From: a virus
DNA: 26,671 bases
IMG/VR virus record: IMGVR_UViG_3300030098_004039
Location: 1-26,671 of that record
Strand: one strand, 5' to 3'
The position numbers and the translations under genes were made by a program. The stretch's first letter is position 1. Each line of letters opens with the position of its first letter. Below the pieces are notes generated by a model. The model was given only the letters and a program-made list of their open reading frames with translations. It ran no database searches and was not told the origin of the DNA. Below, piece after piece: positions 6,906 through 13,265 of this stretch.

Positions 6906-7164
6906 GACACCTACCAGTATAATATGCTTTGAAGTAATTGGCAAGTCCATTGGTAGTATATTGCTTCTCACACCACTCATGAGCACATTGATATATTGCC
7001 GTTGCAGGAGATGTAGAACCAAAGTTCGCCATCAATAACCTTAAAGAATCCTGCCTTAATTTAAATTTTTCTTCTGTTAATTCTTTTCCTAACGTATCAA
7101 ATTCACTCTTACTAGTACCATTAGCTCTGGTATCAGTCTGATCGTAAGTGATGTTGTTAGGCAT
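6901..7164 (-). CDS. Hypothetical protein, 87 aa
   Basis: Hydrophilic N-terminal half with helical Lys/Glu content (KELTEEKFKLRQDSL), then a Cys-containing segment (YQCAHEWCEKQY) and a C-terminal YFKAYYTGRCL. No membrane span. A strong early promoter sits 22 bases upstream. Not recognised. Confidence 0.65.
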   Translation of the reverse strand: MPNNITYDQTDTRANGTSKSEFDTLGKELTEEKFKLRQDSLRLLMANFGSTSPATAIYQCAHEWCEKQYTTNGLANYFKAYYTGRCL

Positions 7165-7185
7165 TGTTCTGAAGAGTGTCTTCTT

Positions 7186-7213
7186 ATTATATAATAAATT
7201 TATATCTTGTCAA
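7186..7213 (-). promoter_or_regulatory. Sigma70-type promoter, consensus boxes
   Basis: The minus strand reads TTGACA (7208-7213), a 16-base spacer, then TATAAT (7186-7191). Both hexamers are perfect consensus. The -35 box contains the TGA stop of petF (7210-7212). It should drive the 6901-7164 gene, whose ATG is 22 bases downstream, early in infection with host RNA polymerase. Confidence 0.8.
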
Positions 7214-7503
7214 TAGAGATTATCTTCTTGTTCAGTTAGTAGAGTAAGTTCTTCTGAAGTAGGTTTAGCAACACAAGTAAGAACAAATCCTTGCTCCAAT
7301 TGGTCATCATCTAAAAAGAATTGATCTTCCTGATCAACTGTACCTTCTACAATTCTCATAGCACATGAAGAACAAGATCCTGCTCGACAAGAATAATTAT
7401 GATCTAAACCTGCCTCTTCTAATGCATCTAATATTGAAGTATCTTCATCACATTCAAATGTATCAGTTGATCCATCTGCGTTCTGTAAAGTGATAGTAGA
7501 CAT
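7210..7503 (-). CDS. petF: Plant-type [2Fe-2S] ferredoxin PetF
   Basis: 97 aa, the normal length for photosynthetic ferredoxins, which take electrons from photosystem I and pass them to FNR or to bilin reductases. The iron-sulfur cysteines are Cys39, Cys44 and Cys47 ([12 protein letters not shown]) and Cys77 (LTCVA). The surface is strongly acidic ([15 protein letters not shown]), as usual for binding partner enzymes. An extra Cys18 is not a cluster ligand in this family. petF is known in some cyanomyoviruses. Confidence 0.96.
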   Translation of the reverse strand: MSTITLQNADGSTDTFECDEDTSILDALEEAGLDHNYSCRAGSCSSCAMRIVEGTVDQEDQFFLDDDQLEQGFVLTCVAKPTSEELTLLTEQEDNLY

Positions 7504-7540
7504 TGTGTTTTATGATACAACCGTAGTATATATCAAGATA

Positions 7541-7654
7541 TTATATTAAACCCAATGACCCTGCTGTTATACCAACACAAACAAAAAATCCAAACTCTAC
7601 TAAATCTCTAGAGCCTGGAGGTAATGAAGTTAAGAGAATTGCTAATGGTAGCAT
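7541..7654 (-). CDS. Tiny membrane protein, 37 aa
   Basis: ATG 7652-7654 to TAA 7541-7543. The product is hydrophobic at both ends (MLPLAILLTSLPPG and FFVCVGITAGSLGLI) with one charged break (SRDLVEF). Its ATG directly follows the TAA of the 26-codon ORF upstream, suggesting reinitiation. Small subunits of photosynthetic complexes have this size and layout, but I could not match it to any Psb, Psa or Pet peptide. Confidence 0.5.
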   Translation of the reverse strand: MLPLAILLTSLPPGSRDLVEFGFFVCVGITAGSLGLI

Positions 7655-7735
7655 TTAAGAAAATACAAACGTTGAAATTATTGGACTGAAATATAAGTAA
7701 GTAGCAACTGATACTAAAAATAATACTTGTGGCAT
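7655..7735 (-). CDS. Very short hydrophobic ORF, 26 aa
   Basis: ATG 7733-7735 to TAA 7655-7657, encoding an almost wholly hydrophobic peptide (QVLFLVSVATYLYF, then SPIISTFVFS). The next ORF starts at the adjoining base (TAA then ATG). A 12-bp hairpin lies just upstream. It could be a real membrane miniprotein or a leader peptide for the next ORF; no clear Shine-Dalgarno sequence is visible. Confidence 0.35.
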   Translation of the reverse strand: MPQVLFLVSVATYLYFSPIISTFVFS

Positions 7736-7741
7736 TTGAAT

Positions 7742-7781
7742 AGGTAGAAATACTCTTAGTATTATATAGGTATTTCTACCT
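7742..7781 (-). other. Perfect 12-bp inverted repeat (stem-loop)
   Basis: Arms AGGTAGAAATAC (7742-7753) and GTATTTCTACCT (7770-7781) match exactly with a 16-base loop. It overlaps the stop codon of the 33-aa hli gene (7776-7778). No T run follows on the minus strand, so it is not a standard intrinsic terminator; an RNA-processing or mRNA-stability element is possible. Confidence 0.6.
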
Positions 7782-7877
7782 TACAGTCAAGAGTATTAGG
7801 ACACCTATCACACCGACCATTGCTAAACGACCATTCCATCGTTCAGCGAATCTCCAATATGGGTGAGACCAATCCAT
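7776..7877 (-). CDS. hli: Minimal high-light-inducible protein, 33 aa
   Basis: The core FAERWNGRLAMVG is the chlorophyll-binding helix motif of the Hli/LHC family, with Glu, Asn and Arg all present. The peptide ends soon after the helix and lacks the IPGI-type C-terminus of the other copies here. It begins at ATG 7875-7877, sharing one base with the upstream stop (TAATG). Hli proteins sit in thylakoid membranes and bind chlorophyll and carotenoid during high-light stress and photosystem II repair. Confidence 0.8.
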   Translation of the reverse strand: MDWSHPYWRFAERWNGRLAMVGVIGVLILLTVR

Positions 7878-8071
7878 TATGCACCTGATGGTACAGATAC
7901 TGGTTGCATCTCACTTATTCTTATACCTTTACCACCATCCTGATCATCGTCATCATCATTAAATGTACGAAGAATAAGTTCAATCAAGACTAAAGCAGCC
8001 ATCGGATAAAAAACCCAGAGGACTGCTGTTAGTGGTGATATGGTGTCTGTTGCGGCTGAGAAGTCGCCCAT
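7877..8071 (-). CDS. Single-span membrane protein in the hli cluster, 64 aa
   Basis: The N-terminus is polar (MGDFSAATDTISP), residues 15-35 form a membrane span (AVLWVFYPMAALVLIELIL), then comes a run of five Asp and a polar tail. It lacks the Hli motif. It lies between two hli genes and is coupled to the 33-aa hli by TAATG. Layout resembles small photosystem subunits, but I do not recognise it. Confidence 0.65.
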   Translation of the reverse strand: MGDFSAATDTISPLTAVLWVFYPMAALVLIELILRTFNDDDDDQDGGKGIRISEMQPVSVPSGA

Positions 8072-8122
8072 TTGTTTTGATACGGTAATAAATTACGAGT
8101 AATTATTTAGTTTTGTTAAGAA

Positions 8123-8260
8123 TTAGACTAAACCAGGAATGAGTTGCCCAGTGAAACTGTAGCTAGCAAAGGCTGCAACGCAACCAACGATAGCAGCAAT
8201 ACCATTCCACTTTTCAGCGATGGAGAAATCGACTTTGTTGTTAGTGTTTTCATTTGACAT
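8123..8260 (-). CDS. hli: High-light-inducible protein lacking the helix Arg, 45 aa
   Basis: The motif region is AEKWNGIAAIVG: the chlorophyll-ligand Glu and Asn are present, but the conserved Arg after NG is Ile. The C-terminus is TGQLIPGLV, matching the other copies. The start MSNENTNNK (ATG 8258-8260) shares a base with the upstream stop; an extension of this frame to 8428 runs across the two neighbouring hli genes and is not real. Confidence 0.85.
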   Translation of the reverse strand: MSNENTNNKVDFSIAEKWNGIAAIVGCVAAFASYSFTGQLIPGLV

Positions 8261-8373
8261 TAGTAAATACCTGGAATAAGATTGCCTGTTACTGCATAGG
8301 ATAGTCCAAAGAACCATACTCCTAGCATTGCTGCACGTCCTTGTGCTCTGAGGAAAATGTTTTCGTTTTTCAT
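8260..8373 (-). CDS. hli: Divergent high-light-inducible protein lacking the helix Glu, 37 aa
   Basis: The aligned motif is FLRAQGRAAMLG: the Glu ligand is replaced by Leu and the Asn by Gln, while the Arg is retained. The remaining helix and C-terminus (TGNLIPGIY) align without gaps to the neighbouring Hli proteins. It overlaps both neighbours by one base (TAATG at each end). By homology it should sit in the thylakoid membrane, but its pigment binding may be altered. Confidence 0.8.
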   Translation of the reverse strand: MKNENIFLRAQGRAAMLGVWFFGLSYAVTGNLIPGIY

Positions 8374-8480
8374 TAGAAGATACCTGGAATGATTTGACCT
8401 GTTGTTGCATAAGCACCGAACGCTGCAACGAATCCGATCATTGCCATCCAGCCATTAAACTTTTCTGCTTCTGGTGTCAT
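8373..8480 (-). CDS. hli: High-light-inducible protein with Arg-to-Trp change, 35 aa
   Basis: MTPEAEKFNGWMAMIG keeps the Glu and Asn chlorophyll ligands, but Trp replaces the conserved Arg; the C-terminus is TGQIIPGIF. AAAGGAG lies about nine bases upstream of ATG 8478-8480, the strongest ribosome-binding site in this cluster, so it leads the three-gene chain 8480-8123 joined by TAATG overlaps. Confidence 0.85.
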   Translation of the reverse strand: MTPEAEKFNGWMAMIGFVAAFGAYATTGQIIPGIF

Positions 8481-8569
8481 TGTTTTAAACTCCTTTCGTT
8501 AGATTTGTAATAGGGTTAGAAAGTGACCTCCACTGTTCTTAGTTGAGGTGGTGTAAGAGACCTTGGTAT

Positions 8570-8785
8570 CTAAAAGATACCTGGTATAACTGCTCCGAAT
8601 AGGATGTAGTTATGTACAAGTGCGAAGAAACCAATCATGGCTAAGCGACCATTAAGTTGCTCTGCATGTGGACCGTAGCCCTGATAGTCTTCAACGTACT
8701 GCATAGGTGGTTCAGAAGCAAACATGTTCTGCTTACCATATTCAGTTGTTGTGTACCTCTTCATACTGTTAGATGAAGTTGTCAT
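8570..8785 (-). CDS. hli: High-light-inducible protein, full motif, 71 aa
   Basis: A polar N-terminal half (~40 residues, Tyr/Gln/Ser-rich) is followed by AEQLNGRLAMIGFFALV, the complete Hli motif with Glu, Asn and Arg, and the C-terminus FGAVIPGIF. This is the only hli here with both a normal-length N-terminus and an intact motif. It is the first gene after the promoter at 8810-8838. Role: photoprotection and photosystem II repair during infection, from family knowledge. Confidence 0.93.
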   Translation of the reverse strand: MTTSSNSMKRYTTTEYGKQNMFASEPPMQYVEDYQGYGPHAEQLNGRLAMIGFFALVHNYILFGAVIPGIF

Positions 8786-8809
8786 TCTTTTGTAAAGAAA
8801 CGTAACATA

Positions 8810-8838
8810 ATTATATAGTAAATATAAAGTTTCGTCAA
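8810..8838 (-). promoter_or_regulatory. Sigma70-type promoter for the hli cluster
   Basis: The minus strand reads TTGACG (8833-8838), 17 bases, then TATAAT (8810-8815): eleven of twelve consensus positions at ideal spacing. The predicted transcript begins just upstream of the 71-aa hli gene. This would let host RNA polymerase express the cluster early. Confidence 0.8.
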
Positions 8839-8841
8839 ATA

Positions 8842-8899
8842 GGTACTTATACGGATGCCCGAACAGTGAAAAGGAGGTCTTATAACCCCCATAAGTACC
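8842..8899 (-). terminator. Terminator hairpin nested in a longer inverted repeat
   Basis: The inner stem pairs 8873-8878 (GGAGGT) with 8885-8890 (ACCCCC, one G-U pair) around a 6-base loop, followed on the minus strand by TTTT. It is enclosed by 9-bp perfect arms GGTACTTAT (8842-8850) and ATAAGTACC (8891-8899). It lies just after the 8905-9096 gene and just before the hli promoter, so it insulates the two units. Confidence 0.6.
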
Positions 8900-8904
8900 C
8901 CTTA

Positions 8905-9096
8905 TTAATAATCATCATCATTGTATCCGTTGTTACTTTCTACCCACTCAGCATTATTTCTACAATACGCATCAGCATCTATCTCCATACGCCAATGAGT
9001 GACAGTATGAAGAGTCTGTATCAGTACTCCCACAAATATAAGCATCACTGGGCCTATCCAGAGTGGATGCATTACTATGTCTTCTGTTTTTTTCAT
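8905..9096 (-). CDS. Single-span membrane protein, 63 aa
   Basis: Starting at MKKTEDIVM (ATG 9094-9096), the product has one hydrophobic span (~14-33, IGPVMLIFVGVLIQTLH) and an acidic tail ending NDDDY. GAGGT lies very close upstream. It overlaps another open frame (8972-9172). The terminator immediately after its stop supports it as the true end of this unit. Function unknown. Confidence 0.6.
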   Translation of the reverse strand: MKKTEDIVMHPLWIGPVMLIFVGVLIQTLHTVTHWRMEIDADAYCRNNAEWVESNNGYNDDDY

Positions 9097-9172
9097 TGAC
9101 CTCATTAACACCAAGTACTGCAAAAGCAGCAGCGAGTGCTACTGCTATGTTTAGTCCGATAAGCCTTTTCAT
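8972..9172 (-). CDS. Possible signal-anchor miniprotein overlapping the next gene, 66 aa
   Basis: The first 22 residues (MKRLIGLNIAVALAAAFAVL) make a good signal anchor, but from about residue 26 the frame runs through the 8905-9096 gene in another frame, so the rest is probably not conserved. It may be a short real membrane peptide with a readthrough tail, or the N-terminus of a larger protein broken by an indel. No strong ribosome-binding site. Confidence 0.35.
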   Translation of the reverse strand: MKRLIGLNIAVALAAAFAVLGVNEVNEKNRRHSNASTLDRPSDAYICGSTDTDSSYCHSLAYGDRC

Positions 9173-9215
9173 TGGGATCCGCTATCGTGGCAATTTATAT
9201 ATGAGTATTGCACCC

Positions 9216-9298
9216 TGAATACTAATAAAAGTATTTTGATTTGAATACTAACTGAAATATTGTGGTGGTTTCCTATCGCCTCCAAGTCTGAAACCACC
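9216..9298. repeat. Intergenic direct and inverted repeats
   Basis: The 235-base gap 9173-9407 has no convincing gene. It holds two copies of TGAATACTAA (9216-9225 and 9242-9251, 26 bases apart) and a perfect 9-bp inverted repeat, GGTGGTTTC (9264-9272) and GAAACCACC (9290-9298), with a 17-base loop. No T run follows the hairpin on either strand. These may bind a regulator or act in the RNA leader of the 9172 gene; neither role is shown. Confidence 0.5.
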
Positions 9299-9354
9299 AA
9301 AGGGACTTGCAGCAGTCATAGGTAGCGAAACTTACGACTCAATTATTATACCAT

Positions 9355-9385
9355 AAAAAAAGACCCTCGGCAATGCAGAGGGTCT
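9355..9385 (-). terminator. Strong intrinsic terminator after the outer-membrane-like gene
   Basis: Arms AGACCCTC (9361-9368) and GAGGGTCT (9378-9385) form a perfect GC-rich 8-bp stem with a 9-base loop, followed on the minus strand by about seven T. It lies 22 bases after the stop of the 9408-9794 gene. Confidence 0.88.
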
Positions 9386-9407
9386 CTTTGTGTAAACTAA
9401 TCAGTAA

Positions 9408-9794
9408 TTAGAATACGAACTTAGCACCTAACTTAGCACCCCAGTTAACGATGTCATCGTTAGATGAATCTTCACCAGTTACACCAGAGATCTCACCGTA
9501 GACTCCGATGTTCTCGGTAGCAGCAACAGTAACACCTGCCTTACCAGAGAATTCACCTTCAGAACCATCAGTTCCGTCTACAGCGACGAATGAAGGACCA
9601 CCTTGTACGTAGAATCCAGCATTCTCAGCTAAAGAACCTTCGTAACCGATGTGAAGATCAGTTGTTGCTCCAGAATAATCTCCATCAGGATAAGAGATAT
9701 TGCTCTCAACATTCACGTAAGGACCAGCAAAAGCTGCACCAGCGAGAAGGAATGGAGATGCTGCTACTGCAGCGATTGTTGATTTAATAGACAT
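9408..9794 (-). CDS. Secreted outer-membrane-like beta-barrel protein, 128 aa
   Basis: From MSIKSTIAAV (ATG 9792-9794) there is a signal peptide ending near AGAAFA/GPY (~23), then alternating polar/hydrophobic strands with many Gly residues and a C-terminal Phe (KLGAKFVF), the hallmark of an outer-membrane barrel inserted by the BAM machinery. At ~105 mature residues it is small, perhaps 6-8 strands like OmpX/OmpW-type barrels. It has its own promoter and terminator and no partner gene. Its likely place is the host outer membrane during infection, possibly in superinfection exclusion or permeability; this is inference. Confidence 0.75.
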   Translation of the reverse strand: MSIKSTIAAVAASPFLLAGAAFAGPYVNVESNISYPDGDYSGATTDLHIGYEGSLAENAGFYVQGGPSFVAVDGTDGSEGEFSGKAGVTVAATENIGVYGEISGVTGEDSSNDDIVNWGAKLGAKFVF

Positions 9795-9917
9795 TTTTTT
9801 GTTTATTATTATCTCGCAAGGGCATAAAAAATCCCTGCGGATGATAAGACCCCCGACATGGGATCTTGTTTGCATCTACACAGGGTTACGATTCTTTCGA
9901 GTCCTTTGTATCTGATT

Positions 9918-9951
9918 TATTTATAATACCAGATTATTAAAATGGTGTCAA
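9918..9951 (-). promoter_or_regulatory. Overlapping early and late promoter for the outer-membrane-like gene
   Basis: The minus strand reads TTGACA (9946-9951), 17 bases, then TATTAT (9923-9928). Partly overlapping that -10 box is TATAAATA (9918-9925), an exact late element. Either host sigma or the phage late factor could use the site. The leader to ATG 9794 would be about 110 bases and contains imperfect hairpins. Confidence 0.72.
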
Positions 9952-9976
9952 TATATGACAGTCACTTATCTGGTTG

Positions 9977-10753
9977 TCACTCCTTCTTCTCTTCTTCCTG
10001 CTGTTTTGCTTGAGAGTTTTCGGTTATCCGACCCAAGTAAGGATCATATTTCATATAATCTTTAATGTTAAAAGTAGCTCCATTCTGTTGCCAAAAATTT
10101 AACAATGCTGTATATGGTCCTTTATGAAATACATGAATATGTTCTGGATGAATAGTTGAATCAAAATTTAAATTATATAAGAACAACGGAATAGTATATG
10201 TTTTTCCAGTTTCTAGTACAGTATCCTCAGAAACTGCTCTTGGTCTAACTCCTTGATCCAACTTATACTTATCTCTACGTATATGATGCTTCATCAACTT
10301 TGCTGCATGGTGTCTACTAATCAAATAGATCGCAGCAGAGAAATCATTAATAAACTTTAGATGCAATTTGATATGAATATCTCCAGTACATATTGTAGTT
10401 AACTGAACGCAGTCCCAATCATAAGGTAACAATGAAAAGAAATCTGTCCAAGTAAAATTCCAAAAATGTGCAAGATCTAAATTAGCATCATCTTCAAGAA
10501 TCAAACAATAATCATCATCAGTATTCTCATAGAAATGTTTTATTGCTTTTAGATGCGACAAGCAACATCCCAATTCATTTGTTGTTACATCATCAGGAAC
10601 TATACCTTTTAAATAAACCGCAGGATCATCCTTTCTTGCATCTATTCCTTCAATTCTTGTATGATCTTCTATCTCCCAGTACTTAAACTGATTCTCCATA
10701 TACTCACGACGATCCGTATCAGCATCTAAGTTGATCCAATAGATGTGAGGCAT
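9977..10753 (-). CDS. GT25-family LPS glycosyltransferase
   Basis: Family 25 enzymes (Lex/LgtB type) add galactose or glucose to lipooligosaccharide. Matching features from the chosen start MPHIYWINLDADTDRR are the N-terminal INLD..DRR motif, TNELGCCLSHLKAI (the conserved GC..SH block) and CLILEDDANLD (the E-D-D nucleotide-binding motif). The tail is Lys/Glu/Gln-rich. The frame is open to 10810, but that start overlaps the previous gene and family members begin at this motif. It is the last gene of the island. Acceptor and donor are not determinable from sequence. Confidence 0.82.
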   Translation of the reverse strand: MPHIYWINLDADTDRREYMENQFKYWEIEDHTRIEGIDARKDDPAVYLKGIVPDDVTTNELGCCLSHLKAIKHFYENTDDDYCLILEDDANLDLAHFWNFTWTDFFSLLPYDWDCVQLTTICTGDIHIKLHLKFINDFSAAIYLISRHHAAKLMKHHIRRDKYKLDQGVRPRAVSEDTVLETGKTYTIPLFLYNLNFDSTIHPEHIHVFHKGPYTALLNFWQQNGATFNIKDYMKYDPYLGRITENSQAKQQEEEKKE

Positions 10754-10781
10754 ACCCTTAAGTTTAAAGGCACCTTTATTT

Positions 10782-11603
10782 TTATCCCTCGGTAATTCTT
10801 GTCCAGTCATCAGGTGTTACATCTTTAGTGTTGTGATCTTTGGTGTATCCAGTTGTTCCAAACCACTGGAGAGGTGCTATTACTTTCTTATCTTTATTAG
10901 ATGATAACCACGCACCCCACCAAGAATAGGTAGAGTTAGCAATAATAAAATCATTACATAAAGACATTAAACAAAGGTCTACTCTGTTATCTTCATTTTC
11001 TGAAATAATAAATCTATCATCAGCAAATGTAGATTCATCATGACACCACAAAGGATCATCAGAAAATACAATTACATTTCGATCAGAATCAAAATGATCT
11101 AACGCTGCCTTATAATAATCCATACCACATACAGGATGATTATCACTGTTCTTTACATAATCACCACGTCGAATATGTAAAGCAATAGGATTCTCTACAG
11201 ATCCTATCATCTCTTTACAAGGAGTTAATACTTCATCCTTAAAGGCAAAGTCCTCACGAATCTCACTCTCAATATGCTTAAAGTATTTTTCTGTTTGAAA
11301 ATATCCTTGAAGGCTTACGTGATCAGGACAGTTATTAAAAAGTTCCTCATCAAAATGAAAGAACCTTTCCTGTACGACTGGTGCATGACCATTATTTAAA
11401 AGTCCCAACTTAACATTAAGATTAAAGGAATCAAACAATTCAGTCCTTAACATATTACCAATACCATCATCCACTGCATCGGGATAATATGGAATGATAA
11501 TATCTGTACCAATCTTTGCTGCAAGACCCTTCAACGAAGCATATTGAAACATCTGATTACACAACCTTCCCATTCGCCCAAGGGCATTAAATCCTATTGT
11601 CAT
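10782..11603 (-). CDS. GT11 alpha-1,2-fucosyltransferase-like enzyme (copy 1)
   Basis: GT11 enzymes move L-fucose, or a close analogue, from a GDP-sugar to the 2-OH of an acceptor. Family landmarks are present: MGRLCNQMFQYA at the N-terminus, the GDP-binding HIRRGDYV in the middle and ANSTYSWWGAWL in the C-terminal half. The 273-aa length is normal. It overlaps the upstream gene by ATGA. It is a paralogue of 12403-13263 but has clearly diverged. Confidence 0.9.
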   Translation of the reverse strand: MTIGFNALGRMGRLCNQMFQYASLKGLAAKIGTDIIIPYYPDAVDDGIGNMLRTELFDSFNLNVKLGLLNNGHAPVVQERFFHFDEELFNNCPDHVSLQGYFQTEKYFKHIESEIREDFAFKDEVLTPCKEMIGSVENPIALHIRRGDYVKNSDNHPVCGMDYYKAALDHFDSDRNVIVFSDDPLWCHDESTFADDRFIISENEDNRVDLCLMSLCNDFIIANSTYSWWGAWLSSNKDKKVIAPLQWFGTTGYTKDHNTKDVTPDDWTRITEG

Positions 11604-12406
11604 ACTAATTGCTTCCTACGAGTTTTGAGATACTCTTGTCCTTCATAATACTCCACCAATTGCTTCCTGTCAAATGTTTTTATAGTATTCCAAAGATTCC
11701 AATTGCTATTAAAGTTTGGATTACTGAACCAAGAATTATCAGTTCTACTATGCTCTAAATGATATACATAATCATCTATTCTTGCAATGCGATTACCTAA
11801 TATACTCATACGATAATAGAACTCATCATCTTCACAACCCCACGATATAAAATTCTCATTCATCATATAAGAATCAATATACTTTTGACGATTTACAAAC
11901 TGAGTCCAACCAATTGTAGAATTAGATAATGTTTTACTATAGTCTAGTACATCAGTACTAAGTTTATGGGTGAACAGATTATACATATCCATATCATAGT
12001 CTGCTTTCCACTGATAAACACCACATCCATATGGATACACTACATCAGCTTTGTCATCATTGATTGCAGTGTATGCTTTTTGATATGAGGTGATAGGTAG
12101 AATACAATCAGCATCATAGTTTGCAACTACTTTAGTTTTAGTAGCAACAATCAAATCATTTAATACCTTACTCTTACAGAACCAAGGGTCATCAGATTTC
12201 TCATAAAGATATGTCAGATTATCAATGCTTGCATACTTCTTTATCTCTGGTATTGCTCTAAACTTAAAGGTCTCCTGATTGGATACTTCCTTTACAATAA
12301 CTTTTGCAGGTACATGACGTAACAAATAAGAAACAGAAGATATAATATTTCTCAATCTATCTTCTGTCTCGATTCTTGTTGGAATAATAAAAGTAAGATC
12401 CATCAT
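11600..12406 (-). CDS. Glycosyltransferase, GT2/GT7-like (GT-A fold)
   Basis: The N-terminus MMDLTFIIPTR is typical of GT-A enzymes. A DAD metal-binding motif (Asp98-Ala-Asp100) follows, and ISWGCEDDEFYYR at 187-199 matches the W-G-x-E-D-D/E-x block of galactosyltransferase-type C-terminal domains (chondroitin-polymerase and GT7C families). A His pair (YHLEHSR) near 215 may also bind metal. It lies between two GT11 genes with ATGA overlaps on both sides, so the three probably build one oligosaccharide. Sugar specificity unknown. Confidence 0.78.
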   Translation of the reverse strand: MMDLTFIIPTRIETEDRLRNIISSVSYLLRHVPAKVIVKEVSNQETFKFRAIPEIKKYASIDNLTYLYEKSDDPWFCKSKVLNDLIVATKTKVVANYDADCILPITSYQKAYTAINDDKADVVYPYGCGVYQWKADYDMDMYNLFTHKLSTDVLDYSKTLSNSTIGWTQFVNRQKYIDSYMMNENFISWGCEDDEFYYRMSILGNRIARIDDYVYHLEHSRTDNSWFSNPNFNSNWNLWNTIKTFDRKQLVEYYEGQEYLKTRRKQLV

Positions 12407-13263
12407 AACCTTACAATCTCTCTCTTAATCTTTTCAACTCCTTCTGGATAGTATCCTTCGGTGTCTATATGTTTCAGAGCAGGACCAAACCAAGGATCAG
12501 GTGCATAGATCTTCTTATCTTTACTCTGTCCAAGATATGCCATCCACCAAGAGAATGTACTATTAGAAATAATAAAGTCATTACATAATGATCCTACTGC
12601 CAAATCAAAATGACCTTTAATAAGATCTTCAGGTACAGTATCATTAAAGATAAAATTACTACCAGTAAATATTTCCTTACACCAAGGGATATCATCAGTC
12701 ATAACCACATACTGACGATCAGTTCCCAACTTTTCAATACCTTCCTTATAATATTCTGCAGTACAGGGAGGATGAAAGTCTTGGACTCGAATAAAATCTT
12801 TACCTCTTCTTACATTAATACAAACAGGATGATCAGTTTTATTATCCTTATGAAACTTTTCTGCAACACTTAATATATGATCACGAATAACAAAGTCCTT
12901 TCTCAATTCTTCTTCTGCATTCTCAAAGTAATGATATGATTCAAAGTATCCATAAAGGGTAGAATTATCTGGACACTCATCAAAGAGTTCCTTACAAAAT
13001 TCTGCTTGCTCAAGATTGATTTCATTACCACCTTCAATCAAACCAAACCTACCACCTAAGTTATTCATCTCAAATAGATGTTGTAACTGGTGGTTCTGAG
13101 TAATGATCTGATCGCCTTCCATCTTATCAAACCAAGTTACTTTGGAATGATCAGGAATACAATAATCATATCCTAAATTTTTTGCTATACCAACAAGAGA
13201 AGCATACTGGAACATCTGGTTTCCCAAACGTCCATTAGACCCCAAGGTATTCATACCAAGCAT
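12403..13263 (-). CDS. GT11 alpha-1,2-fucosyltransferase-like enzyme (copy 2)
   Basis: Landmarks: NGRLGNQMFQYA near the N-terminus, INVRRGKDF as the GDP-binding site (Val and Lys where the other copy has Ile and Asp) and SNSTFSWWMAYLG in the C-terminal half. 286 aa. AAAGGTGA lies six to seven bases before ATG 13263, and the start is two bases from the preceding stop. The altered RRGD motif (RRGK) may affect donor choice; this is inference. Confidence 0.88.
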   Translation of the reverse strand: MLGMNTLGSNGRLGNQMFQYASLVGIAKNLGYDYCIPDHSKVTWFDKMEGDQIITQNHQLQHLFEMNNLGGRFGLIEGGNEINLEQAEFCKELFDECPDNSTLYGYFESYHYFENAEEELRKDFVIRDHILSVAEKFHKDNKTDHPVCINVRRGKDFIRVQDFHPPCTAEYYKEGIEKLGTDRQYVVMTDDIPWCKEIFTGSNFIFNDTVPEDLIKGHFDLAVGSLCNDFIISNSTFSWWMAYLGQSKDKKIYAPDPWFGPALKHIDTEGYYPEGVEKIKREIVRL

Positions 13264-13265
13264 AA

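Noticed and set aside
8261-8428. N-terminal extension of the 45-aa Hli protein
   Set aside because: The extension runs out of frame through two other intact hli genes; the TAATG overlap and Hli alignment fix the start at 8260.
9086-9096. Programmed frameshift at the A7 run joining the 9172 and 9096 frames
   Set aside because: A -1 slip there leads quickly to a stop codon; reaching the second frame needs +1, for which no usual signal is present.
9264-9298. Possible tRNA arm (hairpin near a CCA)
   Set aside because: No acceptor stem, D-arm or T-arm consensus could be assembled on either strand around the hairpin.
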